Source of the DNA: Nostoc sphaeroides | GTDB taxonomy: Bacteria; Cyanobacteriota; Cyanobacteriia; Cyanobacteriales; Nostocaceae | Direction: 5' to 3' | NCBI RefSeq assembly: GCF_003443655.1 | Contig: NZ_CP031941.1 | Span: forward strand, 6,213,001 to 6,277,000 | DNA length: 64,000 nucleotides | Part shown: piece after piece, positions 18,465 to 27,077 of the stretch | Position numbering within the stretch: the stretch's first letter is position 1 | Layout of the letters: each line of letters starts with the position of its first letter | Notes under the pieces: model-generated | Database searches by the model: none | What the model saw: the letters and a program-made list of their open reading frames with translations, nothing else | Told to the model about the DNA's origin: nothing | Translations under genes and position numbers: made by a program

Positions 18465-18484
18465 ATACGTATAAGTATACGTAT
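18465..18484. promoter_or_regulatory. Perfect inverted repeat, operator-like
   Basis: ATACGTATA, AG, TATACGTAT: two 9-bp arms, each itself nearly palindromic, in the middle of the scyA-kinase control region. Its symmetry fits a dimeric regulator site. It lies about 0.87 kb before scyA and 0.79 kb before the kinase gene. Confidence 0.5.
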
Positions 18485-18754
18485 TCCTACCATCAAATGT
18501 ACTTCTTGGGGCAGATGAACAAGAATATTCTTCTATAGTTAGATACATGAGAGAATAAGTTAAGATAAATTAAGCAAATAACTTGATGATTGAAATTTGT
18601 TCATTTAAGCCAGACCCAGCAATGCACATAGGGTTTATTTTGAAAATCAAACGACTCTAGACTAGTACAACACGGCGTAAATCCAGCTACCATCTCAATT
18701 AACCAGACAAGTTGCTCGAACAACTTGTTAAAAGTGGGCAAACCTGTGTTTATG

Positions 18755-18940
18755 TGACTTTTCACTCTTATCTGGAAAACCTCACTTCTATTTCTCTCAT
18801 CCTTTAAGGAGGAGCCAATGCGTTGGGCGGCGAGCCACTCTTGTTGCACGTGGCGTCAGAGACTTTGAATTTTCCCCCTTAGAGTGTCGGGAAGGGGGTT
18901 AGGTTTTTGGTGGACTTTTCCACATAACCTGAATTGTCAG
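18755..18940 (+). repeat. MITE-like element, family 2, copy 2
   Basis: Same family as 9022-9160 and 57399-57538 (GACTTTTCAC end, AACCTCACTTCTATTT block, GGGGGTTAGGT block, end AATTGTCAG). This copy is longer because about 45 bp of a different short repeat (around GCCAATGCGTTGGGCGGCGA) is nested near its middle. Confidence 0.75.
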
Positions 18941-19272
18941 ATATGCTTATAGATTAACGGTTTTGAACTCTTAATCTAGAAGGTTTATTGACTATCCTGG
19001 ATTGGATTAGTCTAAATTTTGTTTTGCGATAAAAAGCTGTTTGGAACAAGAAAAATAAATTTTAAATATTTAGTTTTTTTAGAAAAACTTGGTTTAATAA
19101 TTCGCTTTTTATTGGTATAATAAGTTTTGTTAACAGGATTAGTAATATTTTTTAATGCACTAACTAATCTTATTTTTGAACAGCTGAGGGTGACCCAAAG
19201 ATTTTAGTAAGTTATGATTATTAACTCATTAATGGCTATGGTACTGATTGATTACCAGGAGGAAGTAGGAAT

Positions 19273-19590
19273 ATGAATTCTGGCGATTATACATTAGCTA
19301 GATCAAACAATCAATGGGCGCTACAACCACAGGTAGAGATGAAGTTTGCTCACTTCCTAATAAATCACGCTGTAGATGCAGCCTTCTGTTTAGGAGAAAA
19401 CGCCCAGTTTCTCTACGTCAACGATGCCACTTGCCGGATGACGGAGTATTCCCGTGAGGAATTACTTTCCATGAGGTTGCATAATATAGATGTAGATTTT
19501 TCTCTACACAATTGGTCAGATATTAGCTCACAAAATTCCCTTACCTTTAAATCTCGCTACCGGACAAAAAGAGGTCGGATATTTTGGTAG
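19273..19590 (+). pseudogene. Scytonemin-locus histidine kinase, N-terminal fragment before frameshift
   Basis: 105 codons from an ATG preceded by a strong AGGAGG eight to nine bases upstream. The product is a PAS domain (AVDAAFCLGENAQFLYVNDA, SREELLSMRLHNIDVDF, KSRYRTKRGRIF) that stops abruptly at a TAG. The next frame continues the same PAS domain (VEISISYVK, FAREIS), so the two ORFs are one gene in related species. Adding one T to the TTTT at 19582-19585 restores the frame. It could be a real mutation or a sequencing error; a classic slippery heptamer is not present. The equivalent N. punctiforme gene lies next to scyA and is thought to regulate the cluster. Confidence 0.85.
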
Positions 19591-21257
19591 AAATATCGAT
19601 TAGCTATGTAAAACAACAAGATATGGAATTTGGCTGTGCTTTTGCTCGTGAGATAAGTGATGAAATAGTAGAACTGAGCGTGCAAAAGTGGACTGATGAA
19701 TTAAGGGATGCTAAAGACAATTTACAACAGGAATTTTCTCAACTCAAGGCAAAAGAAGTAGAATTAGAAACATCTCTTTCTTTACTTCGTTCTACTCTCG
19801 AATCTACTGCCATTGGTATTGTTGCAGTTAACTTTGAGGGAGATATTCTGAGCTTGAATCAGAAATTTGTGGAGATGTGGCAGATCCCAGAGTCCCTAAT
19901 ACTATCTAAAAAATGCCCTCGATGCAAAGCATTTTTTGAGAACCAACTTAAAGATCCCCAAGCTTTTAGTCGGCTGATTTGGGAAGTGTCTAGCCAATCA
20001 GATTTCGAGAGCTACGACATTTTGGAATTGAATGATGGAAGAGTTTTTGCACACTACTCTAAGCCTCAGTGGCTCGAAGGTAAAATTGTTGGTAGAGTGT
20101 GGAGTATTTGGGACATTACTGAATCGAAACAGACTGAAGAAGCATTGCGGTTGAATGCAGCTAGATTTCGGACAATAGCCGAAACAACAGATGTTAGCAC
20201 TTTTTTGATTCAAGGGACGCGACTTTGCTACATAAATCCAGCAGTGGAGAAACTCACAGGTTACACAGAAGAGGAACTGCTAACAGGTTTTGAACTGCGG
20301 CGACTGATTAAAAGCAAAAAACGCAGGCAGGTACGCAACCAGGACGAAGCAGCTAATTTTGAATACCAGGAGATAAATATTTTGACAAAAAACGGCACAG
20401 AGCGCTGGCTAGCTTGCGCGGTTGCCATGTTGGAAGGAGTGCTAGATTTTGGGGGAAAACCAGTAGAACTGATTGCAGGCATCGATATTACTGATTACAA
20501 ATACGCAGAATTTGGTCTTAACCAAGCTTTAGAACAAGCAAAACAACTTAGCGAACTTAGAGCGCGTTTTCTTTCTATGGTTTGTCATCAATTCCGTACA
20601 CCTCTGAATATTGTTTCATTTTCTAATAGCTTACTAAAGGAAGAAGTAGACAAACGTACACAGAAGAAAATACAACCACTACTAGATCACATTCAAAAAG
20701 CTACCGAACAACTTAGTCAAATGTTGGATGATATTTTGTTCTTCTCTAAGGCAGAAGCAGCAAAAATAAACTGTGAACCCAAACCACTGGAGTTAGTTGA
20801 GTTCTGTAAAGATTTAGTTGCCCAAATGCAGATGAGCGTTAGCCAAATTCCGATTAATTTTGTCAGTAAAGATAACTCTTTAACAGCCTGCATAGATAAA
20901 AAACTGTTAGAGCCGATTTTGAAGAATTTACTCGACAATGCAATCAAGTATTCTCCATCAAAGATTGCAATTGATTTGAAATTTTCTTGCAAAAATGAGA
21001 AAGTAATTTTTCAGGTCAAAGATCGGGGCATTGGGATTTCAGTAGCAGATCAACAACGAATATTTGAGCCATTTTACCGTGGGACTAATATTGATAGTAT
21101 ACCTGGTACTGGATTAGGGTTATCAATTCTTAAAACCCTTGTAGATTTACATCACGGTCAAGTCTTTGTAGAAAGTAAAGTGGGTGTGGGCACTACGTTT
21201 ACTGTGATGTTGCCATTAATCAAATCAGAGTTTATAGTTCCGAGTTATGAATGTTGA
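19584..21257 (+). CDS. PAS histidine kinase of the scytonemin two-component system, main part
   Basis: 557 codons that continue the PAS domain of the fragment before it. A coiled linker (about 35-70) follows, then a second PAS (STAIGIVAVNFEGDILSLNQ) and a third PAS (RFRTIAETTDVSTFLIQG). The HisKA domain has MVCHQFRTPLNIVSF with the phosphorylated His near residue 335, and the HATPase has DNAIKYSP, KDRGIG and GTGLGLSIL. No membrane segment is seen, so it is a soluble sensor. In this frame only a TTG at 19584 could start it, with no ribosome site, so without frame restoration expression would be poor. It is followed 134 bp later by its likely partner, the REC-AraC regulator. Confidence 0.85.
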   Translation: MVEISISYVKQQDMEFGCAFAREISDEIVELSVQKWTDELRDAKDNLQQEFSQLKAKEVELETSLSLLRSTLESTAIGIVAVNFEGDILSLNQKFVEMWQIPESLILSKKCPRCKAFFENQLKDPQAFSRLIWEVSSQSDFESYDILELNDGRVFAHYSKPQWLEGKIVGRVWSIWDITESKQTEEALRLNAARFRTIAETTDVSTFLIQGTRLCYINPAVEKLTGYTEEELLTGFELRRLIKSKKRRQVRNQDEAANFEYQEINILTKNGTERWLACAVAMLEGVLDFGGKPVELIAGIDITDYKYAEFGLNQALEQAKQLSELRARFLSMVCHQFRTPLNIVSFSNSLLKEEVDKRTQKKIQPLLDHIQKATEQLSQMLDDILFFSKAEAAKINCEPKPLELVEFCKDLVAQMQMSVSQIPINFVSKDNSLTACIDKKLLEPILKNLLDNAIKYSPSKIAIDLKFSCKNEKVIFQVKDRGIGISVADQQRIFEPFYRGTNIDSIPGTGLGLSILKTLVDLHHGQVFVESKVGVGTTFTVMLPLIKSEFIVPSYEC

Positions 21258-21391
21258 AATTAAGAGAATTCTTAATGAACAACTTAACAATCATAACTCT
21301 CGGAACGAAGTAATTAATCTCATGCCTATTTACATATTCACCAAAGAGTATAGTAAGCAGCTTCTGTAAAAAGTTATGGGAATACAAAGTT

Positions 21392-22321
21392 ATGCAAGAA
21401 TCACCAAAGAAAATTCTCGTTATTGAAGATGATAACGTTACCCGCAATCTTTATTTAATGGGTCTTAAGGCTAAAGGTTTTGATACGATAGGTGCTGACA
21501 ACGGTCTTGCTGGTATCCAACAAGCACAAGAGCATATACCCGATTTAGTAATTTGCGATATCACAATGCCTGATATGGATGGTTATAGCGTTTTAAATAC
21601 GCTACGCCAAGATCCTGTTACAGCAATTATTCCTTTCATTTTTCTGACTGGTAGTAGTACCAAAGCAGATGTTCGCAAAGCTATGGAATTGGGAGCAGAT
21701 GACTATCTTACCAAACCCTCTACACTTGACGAATTACTCAGAGCGATCGCTATTCGTTTGCAAAAGCAAGCTACTCTCCAATACTGGTGGGCGATGAAAT
21801 TAGAAAAAGCTCCACAATCAGGATTTGCAGATAATACCACAGCGATCGCTGTTGGTGTTGGCATTAGAGATAGCGAAGCGGTAGCGACGTTAGGAGCGTC
21901 ACCCTCTGGTAAAGAAGCCCCTGATACAGAAATCATGATGCCTCCCAAGTCAATTTTTCCCTACATTCCCCAATTAAAAGAAGTTTTCGACTTTATCGAG
22001 GCTAATTATCATCAAGGAATTACTTTGTGTGACGTGGCTCTTGCTGTTGGTTACTCACCTGCCTATTTAACTAACAGAGTAGCAAAGCAGACAGGCGAGA
22101 CTGTAAACTGTTGGATTGTCAAACGCCGGATGGCAGGAGCACGTTTTCTACTCCAAAATAACGATCAGACAGTCGAGAAGATAGCGAAAGCATTGGGCTA
22201 TCAGGATGTGTCTCATTTCTCCCGCCAGTTTCGCCAACATCACGGTTTACCTCCCCAAGCTTGGCGCAAAGAGCATCAACTTGTATCACAAAAACAGGTA
22301 AAACTTTGGCAAAATTGCTGA
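21392..22321 (+). CDS. Response regulator with AraC-type DNA-binding domain (scytonemin locus)
   Basis: 309 residues. A REC domain (6-125) has the acidic pair after VIE, phospho-acceptor Asp56 in ICDITMPDMDG, Thr86 and Lys108 in LTKPS. The AraC-type helix-turn-helix pair (about 195-300) has ITLCDVALAVGYSPAYLTNR and VEKIAKALGYQDVSHFSRQF. It should be phosphorylated by the kinase upstream and bind the divergent scyA control region; both points are inference from position. Residues 158-173 (GIRDSEAVATLGASPSG) in the linker look like a dispersed cyanobacterial repeat inserted in frame. It ends 4 bp from the convergent AAA ATPase gene. Confidence 0.92.
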   Translation: MQESPKKILVIEDDNVTRNLYLMGLKAKGFDTIGADNGLAGIQQAQEHIPDLVICDITMPDMDGYSVLNTLRQDPVTAIIPFIFLTGSSTKADVRKAMELGADDYLTKPSTLDELLRAIAIRLQKQATLQYWWAMKLEKAPQSGFADNTTAIAVGVGIRDSEAVATLGASPSGKEAPDTEIMMPPKSIFPYIPQLKEVFDFIEANYHQGITLCDVALAVGYSPAYLTNRVAKQTGETVNCWIVKRRMAGARFLLQNNDQTVEKIAKALGYQDVSHFSRQFRQHHGLPPQAWRKEHQLVSQKQVKLWQNC

Positions 22322-22325
22322 AACT

Positions 22326-23528
22326 TCAAATAAATAGTTGCGTGAACTCATATATTAAATCCACCCTGCCCTTACGTAACATGGCTGGATCTAATCTTTC
22401 AGTAGTGTTACAAGTCATCAAGACAACCAACCGTTGCTGCATCTGAATACCAGACTCATCAATTACACTCTGATACAAAGTGCCATCCAGCAAACTCAGA
22501 ATGTGTTCGGTTTTGTTATTGTATTGCGCTACCTCGGAAGCACGATTTTGCGCTAGATTATCAGCTTCGTTAATAACGATACATATACGCTCTATGTAAG
22601 TCGGTGGGACAAAGTTAGCGATCGCATCATGATCTAAAATAAAAACTACATACCCCAAAGGTACAAGAATTTCTTTTGCTACTGCCTGTGTCCACACTGT
22701 CTTACCAGTACCTGGTTGCCCATGTACAACAACCGCTAACTGGTTTTGATTCAGAATCGCTTGTTGTACAGAATCAGTAAAGTTTTGGATATCTGCTGGA
22801 AATGTCCGAATATTAAATTGACTGTGAACCTTGCCTACACGACTTTGATATCCACTCAGCATCACCGCTAAGTCGTAAGTCGCTTTGTTAATTAGTGGCG
22901 CGATATTTTTCGCCATTAAAGTATATTGTCGTCGCCCGCGATCGTAGGGATCAATTTGCAACCAAACGTCATGCTTCGCCCAGTAAGCATAAACAGTATT
23001 GATCACGTCTAAACGTTCCCAGCTAACAAATTTATCTATAGGAAAATAAAAATCTCTTTCTGAGTAATACTGGGTAATAATGTCAGGATTACCCAACACT
23101 CCTAAAACTCGCAGTACAGTAATTTCTTGCAGTCGATTAAGAACATAATCAATGGGAATGCTACTACGACTGACAAATTGGACGATGGGCGTTTCCGTAC
23201 TCAAAACATCTTTGTAGCGATGATCTGGTGATTGAGGATCTGGCGTGATGTAATTCCAAAACTTTTCAACTTCGTAGCGGGTATTATCAGATACAACATT
23301 TAAAATATTAGCCCACCAAGCATAATTATTTCGTCCCAAAACATCAGCAAGATTACTCGCTAAATTCAAACTTTTTTGAGTTAATTCGCGGGAGTCACTA
23401 TACAACAGTTGCCACAAAAACCCCCAGTCTAATTCTCGGTTAAACGGTCGCCAACCGCTAGCAAGCAAGCTTTGTCGGGTATTATTTGTCGGAGTGCCTT
23501 CATTACTTCTAAAATAGTCAAAATCCAT
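22326..23528 (-). CDS. AAA-family ATPase
   Basis: 400 residues. The C-terminal half is an AAA ATPase domain: Walker A VVHGQPGTGKTVW (about 257-269), Walker B ICIVINEAD, sensor-1 VLMTCNTTERLD and arginine finger MLRKGRVD, close to the BCS1/CDC48-like pattern. The N-terminal 200 residues are alpha-helical, rich in Trp and Tyr, and not recognised. The role is likely ATP-driven remodelling of an unknown protein. It converges on the response-regulator gene with only 4 bp between stops, and is probably not part of the scytonemin pathway. The start ATG at 23528 has no clear Shine-Dalgarno. Confidence 0.8.
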   Translation of the reverse strand: MDFDYFRSNEGTPTNNTRQSLLASGWRPFNRELDWGFLWQLLYSDSRELTQKSLNLASNLADVLGRNNYAWWANILNVVSDNTRYEVEKFWNYITPDPQSPDHRYKDVLSTETPIVQFVSRSSIPIDYVLNRLQEITVLRVLGVLGNPDIITQYYSERDFYFPIDKFVSWERLDVINTVYAYWAKHDVWLQIDPYDRGRRQYTLMAKNIAPLINKATYDLAVMLSGYQSRVGKVHSQFNIRTFPADIQNFTDSVQQAILNQNQLAVVVHGQPGTGKTVWTQAVAKEILVPLGYVVFILDHDAIANFVPPTYIERICIVINEADNLAQNRASEVAQYNNKTEHILSLLDGTLYQSVIDESGIQMQQRLVVLMTCNTTERLDPAMLRKGRVDLIYEFTQLFI

Positions 23529-24438
23529 ATTTATTAGTTATGCAGCGTTAATCGAGTTATTTTTTGGTTAAGTATGATATTTTGAAAAATTTTTCTTGTA
23601 ATATTAACTAATTGCGTACAAATGGTAATTTTCTTTTCATCGTGCTGTACTTGCTAAGAAACCTTTTTAATCTAACTCATTCTCTATGTAACATACTATA
23701 GTACATATTAACTACCTACGTCAACTTTTTTGACAAAGCAATTAGTTCTTAATGTACCTGCGTTTATCCATCTCTAAATGAGGACTAATATTATCGCCGT
23801 GGAATTACCAAAGGATAGCATTAATTATTACATCAACGACATAAAACTTTAATACCTATAAAATTTCTGGAATCGCTGTTATTTCATTCGATTTTTCATT
23901 CGCTTTAATTTGTTCTAGCACCAATCTATTTCTAGTTGTTCTAGTTGACTAGGCACTTACCATTTGGATTTCACTTTGGTTGCTAGTTATATCATAATAA
24001 CCACAGAAGATAAGGTTTTTCCATCTATAGCAACAACTTCACCCTCAGTTATTTTTTGCTAAGAGCTACCTTGTCTCTTTTTCAATATTTAGATGCGTCT
24101 GCCCTGGCATTGCTCCCTCTTCTAACTAACTCTACCTTTAGAAGGTTGCTTAATCAATTAAAAAGAAACTAATTTACATCTATAGTAGTATTTAACTGTC
24201 TAATTAAACAGTTTTTTTCCTGAAATGGGCTACTGTATATTTACGGTTTGTTAGCAAAATTTACGTTTATTTACAATCAAATTGTATATTTTGAAGCCTA
24301 CCTGATGTTAAGTTTATTAACTAGCTTGTTTATTAAACATAAGAATTTGATAAAAAAGTTATATAAAATAATTATTTTTTTCAGACATTTTCTGTTTTGA
24401 TTTCCTAATAATTCCTACTAGCGATCGCTACATGAATA
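23529..24438. other. Intergenic region without recognised features
   Basis: 910 bp, AT-rich, between the divergently transcribed ATPase gene and ABC-importer operon. No ORF, tRNA-like fold or tandem repeat was recognised. It probably carries both promoters. Confidence 0.4.
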
Positions 24439-25788
24439 ATGTTGTACCGAAAGCCAATAAACAAGTTGCAAAAACTTATCCAAAAACAGAGTTATTTACA
24501 TATAGGGGTTTTTCTGGCAACTCTATTGAGCATCATATTGTTCAGTTGGGTAGCACTCTCACAGCAACCAGTTATCCTCAATGTGTTAATGACTGCCCCT
24601 GATGCCGAACCTTGGAGGCAGGGTTTAATTAGAGACTTCGAGGCTGAGAACCCAGGTATTCGCATTAACCTAGTTGAAGGGCCGAATGCCACAAATTTAC
24701 TCGAAGACCTGTACACCTCATCTTTTATCTTGGGTGAATCCCCTTATGACCTGATTAATATGGATGTGATCTGGACATCCAAGTTTGCTGCTGCTGGATG
24801 GTTGCTACCTTTAGGCGATCGCATATCTAAAGAGGAGTTGGGGGCATTTTCATCCCAGGATGTAGAAGGGGGACGTTACCAAGACAAACTGTACCGCATT
24901 CCAGTGCGTTCCGACGTGGGAATGCTCTACTATCGGGAAGATTTAATCAAACAAGCGGGATTGCAACCGCCAGAAACCTTTGATGATTTGATCCGAATTT
25001 CCCAAGTTTTGCAGAAGAAAAAGCAGGTGAATTGGGGCTATGTTTGGCAGGGTCGTCAATATGAAGGACTTGTGGCAATGTTTGCAGAAGTTCTCGATGG
25101 CTTTGGTGGCTTCTGGGTTAATCCCGACACCCTCGAAGTTGGACTAGATCGACCAGAAACATTACGAGCTATTGAGTTTCTGCGTAGTACCGTAAAAGAG
25201 GGCGTTTCTCCTCCTGGAGTGACGACCTACCAGGAAGAAGACACCCGGCGCTTGTTTCAAAGTGGTCAAGTAGCGTTTTTACGCAGTTGGCCTTATGCGT
25301 GGCCTTTAGCTCAGGCAGAAAATTCGCCAATCCGGGGCAAAATAGCAATTAAACCAATGGTTCATGCTCCTGGGAAGACGGGAGCGGCTTGTCTTGGGGG
25401 CTGGGGTTTAGGGATTGCTAAAACCTCTAGACATCCTGAAGAAGCTTGGAAAGCAATTCAGTATTTTACCAGTCGAGAAGCACAGCGCCGATTTATTTTC
25501 AGTGCAGGCTATGTGCCAAGTCGCCGGGAACTGTTTACAGACCCAGAGATTGTTGCTAAATACCCCCACTATCCGCAATTATTGGAGGTCGTGGACAATG
25601 CAGTTTTACGTCCGCCCATCGCGCAATATGCTCAGACATCAGATATTTTACAGCGTTATCTCAGCGCTGCCTTATCCGGTCGGATGAATTCTGAACGAGC
25701 AATGCAAGCTGCTGCTGCGGAAACGCGGCGATTGCTAGGGGCAGGGGGGCAGGGGAGCAGGGGGCAGGGGGACAAGGGGACAAAGTAA
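24439..25788 (+). CDS. Sugar ABC transporter substrate-binding protein (family 1)
   Basis: 449 residues. A membrane-anchor or signal helix (about 21-42, IGVFLATLLSIILFSWVALS) leads into a solute-binding domain of the MalE/trehalose-binding type: VLMTAPDAEPWRQGLIRDFE, NLVEGPNATNL, YRIPVRSDVGMLYYREDL and GAACLGGWGLGI. It would capture a sugar or compatible solute in the periplasm for the permeases that follow. The substrate cannot be told from sequence. The last 18 or so residues (AGGQGSRGQGDKGTK) are encoded by a GGGGCAG-rich repeat that runs over the original end, so the C-terminus is repeat-derived. It is separated from the permeases by the 21-bp array. Confidence 0.88.
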   Translation: MLYRKPINKLQKLIQKQSYLHIGVFLATLLSIILFSWVALSQQPVILNVLMTAPDAEPWRQGLIRDFEAENPGIRINLVEGPNATNLLEDLYTSSFILGESPYDLINMDVIWTSKFAAAGWLLPLGDRISKEELGAFSSQDVEGGRYQDKLYRIPVRSDVGMLYYREDLIKQAGLQPPETFDDLIRISQVLQKKKQVNWGYVWQGRQYEGLVAMFAEVLDGFGGFWVNPDTLEVGLDRPETLRAIEFLRSTVKEGVSPPGVTTYQEEDTRRLFQSGQVAFLRSWPYAWPLAQAENSPIRGKIAIKPMVHAPGKTGAACLGGWGLGIAKTSRHPEEAWKAIQYFTSREAQRRFIFSAGYVPSRRELFTDPEIVAKYPHYPQLLEVVDNAVLRPPIAQYAQTSDILQRYLSAALSGRMNSERAMQAAAAETRRLLGAGGQGSRGQGDKGTK

Positions 25789-25810
25789 ATTTGCTTGTTC
25801 ACGAGTATCA

Positions 25811-26106
25811 AAAACTCATTAATGGAGTTCAAAGCCTCATTAATGGAGTTCAAAGACTCATTAATGGAGTTCAAAGACTCATTAATGGAGTTCAAAGACT
25901 CATTAATGGAGTTCAAAGACTCATTAATGGAGTTCAAAGACTCATTAATGGAGTTCAAAGACTCATTAATGGAGTTCAAAGACTCATTAATGGAGTTCAA
26001 AGACTCATTAATGGAGTTCAAAGACTCATTAATGGAGTTCAAAGACTCATTAATGGAGTTCAAAGACTCATTAATGGAGTGCAAAGACTCATTAATGGAG
26101 TTCAAA
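25811..26106 (+). repeat. 21-bp tandem repeat array C
   Basis: About 14 nearly identical copies of ACTCATTAATGGAGTTCAAA plus G between the binding-protein gene and the first permease gene. Its complement (CTTTGAACTCCATTAATGAG plus T) matches most positions of array A. All frames stay open, giving false ORFs of more than 110 codons on both strands. Confidence 0.9.
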
Positions 26107-26142
26107 ATCCCCAATGCCCTATTCTCAATGCCTCATAAAAAA

Positions 26143-26171
26143 TGACAAATGACAAATGACAAATGACAAAT
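26143..26171 (+). repeat. ATGACAA heptamers at the permease start
   Basis: Four tandem ATGACAA heptamers. The last one supplies the ATG and the first codons (MTN) of the permease gene, so the start codon itself is repeat-derived. Confidence 0.75.
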
Positions 26172-27074
26172 TTACATTCACTTAGAAGTCGAGAACAACA
26201 GACAGCCTGGATTTTATTAACACCGGCATTGCTGCTGCTGTTGTTTGTATTTGCCTACCCGATTTTACGAGCATTTTGGTTAAGTGTATTTACTAGAAAT
26301 CTGGGAACAGAACTACAACCTGTATTCTCTGGTTTAGACAATTATGTGCGGATGGCGGGGGATGGTCGTTTCTGGCAGAGTTTGTGGGCGACCACGGTGT
26401 TCACAACAGCATCAGTAATCTCAGAACTACTGCTAGGACTGGGGGTTGCCCTAGTTCTCAACCAGGCGTTTTTTGGGCGGGGTATAGTGCGTACAACCGC
26501 GATTATACCTTGGGCTTTGCCTACTTCTCTGATTGGTCTGGCGTGGGCTTGGATTTTTAACGACCAGTTTGGGGTTGTAAACGATATTCTGCGGCGATTG
26601 GGGCTGATTGAGACTGGGATTAACTGGTTAGGAGATCCAACGCTGGCAATGATAGCAGTGGTTTTTGCTGATGTTTGGAAAACTACGCCGTTTATCAGTA
26701 TCCTCTTGCTAGCTGGGTTGCAGTCGATATCACAAGACCTTTATGAAGCTTACTCGGTCGATGGGGCAACTGCTTGGCAAAGCTTCCGCAATATTACCCT
26801 ACCACTACTGCTGCCGCAAATTTTAATTGCAGTGCTATTTCGGTTTGCTCAAGCTTTCGGGATTTTCGACTTGATTGCTGTGATGACTGGGGGTGGCCCT
26901 GGTGGTGCTACAGAAGTGGTGTCATTGTATATTTATTCTACGGTGATGCGCTACTTGGATTTTGGTTATGGAGCAGCCCTGGTAGTAGTGACATTTTTAA
27001 TATTGATTGCTGCGGTAGCGATCGCTAGTTTCTTGCTGAACAAATACCGTGCAAAAACATCAGGAGCCATTTAA
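26163..27074 (+). CDS. Sugar ABC transporter permease, MalF-like
   Basis: 303 residues with six predicted membrane helices, the first being WILLTPALLLLLFVFAYPIL. The cytoplasmic EAA loop reads YEAYSVDGATAWQSFRNITLP (about residues 195-215, with the conserved G and LP) and contacts the ATPase. It forms the inner-membrane channel with the second permease, which starts 3 bp after its stop. The ATG lies in an ATGACAA repeat run without a Shine-Dalgarno; a later start would cut the first helix, so this start is kept. Confidence 0.9.
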   Translation: MTNLHSLRSREQQTAWILLTPALLLLLFVFAYPILRAFWLSVFTRNLGTELQPVFSGLDNYVRMAGDGRFWQSLWATTVFTTASVISELLLGLGVALVLNQAFFGRGIVRTTAIIPWALPTSLIGLAWAWIFNDQFGVVNDILRRLGLIETGINWLGDPTLAMIAVVFADVWKTTPFISILLLAGLQSISQDLYEAYSVDGATAWQSFRNITLPLLLPQILIAVLFRFAQAFGIFDLIAVMTGGGPGGATEVVSLYIYSTVMRYLDFGYGAALVVVTFLILIAAVAIASFLLNKYRAKTSGAI

Positions 27075-27077
27075 CCC

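Larger units (their letters stand above)
17596..19272. promoter_or_regulatory. Divergent control region between scyA and the kinase gene
   Basis: About 1.68 kb of AT-rich DNA that should hold the promoters for scyA (leftward) and for the kinase-regulator pair (rightward). Seen in it: a 59-bp direct repeat (17837-17895 and 18087-18145), a stem-loop at 18018-18039, a perfect inverted repeat at 18465-18484 and a family-2 MITE at 18755-18940. An 82-codon minus-strand ORF at 18601-18849 overlaps the MITE and is rejected as a gene. No -10/-35 pair could be assigned with confidence. Confidence 0.6.

Noticed and set aside
18601..18849. 82-codon minus-strand ORF upstream of the kinase gene
   Set aside because: It runs into the family-2 MITE and has no recognisable motif or ribosome site.
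19575..19595. Programmed -1 ribosomal frameshift in the kinase gene
   Set aside because: The codons ATA TTT TGG do not allow standard tandem slippage, and no downstream stem or pseudoknot was evident; a deletion or sequencing error is simpler.
391..26106. CRISPR arrays
   Set aside because: The regular 21-bp repeats have no unique spacers between them and no cas genes are present.
25656..26145. Three ORFs of 115-152 codons with INESLNS, LINGVQR and MEFKDSL repeats
   Set aside because: All are translations of array C; being open in three frames shows that none is specifically coding.
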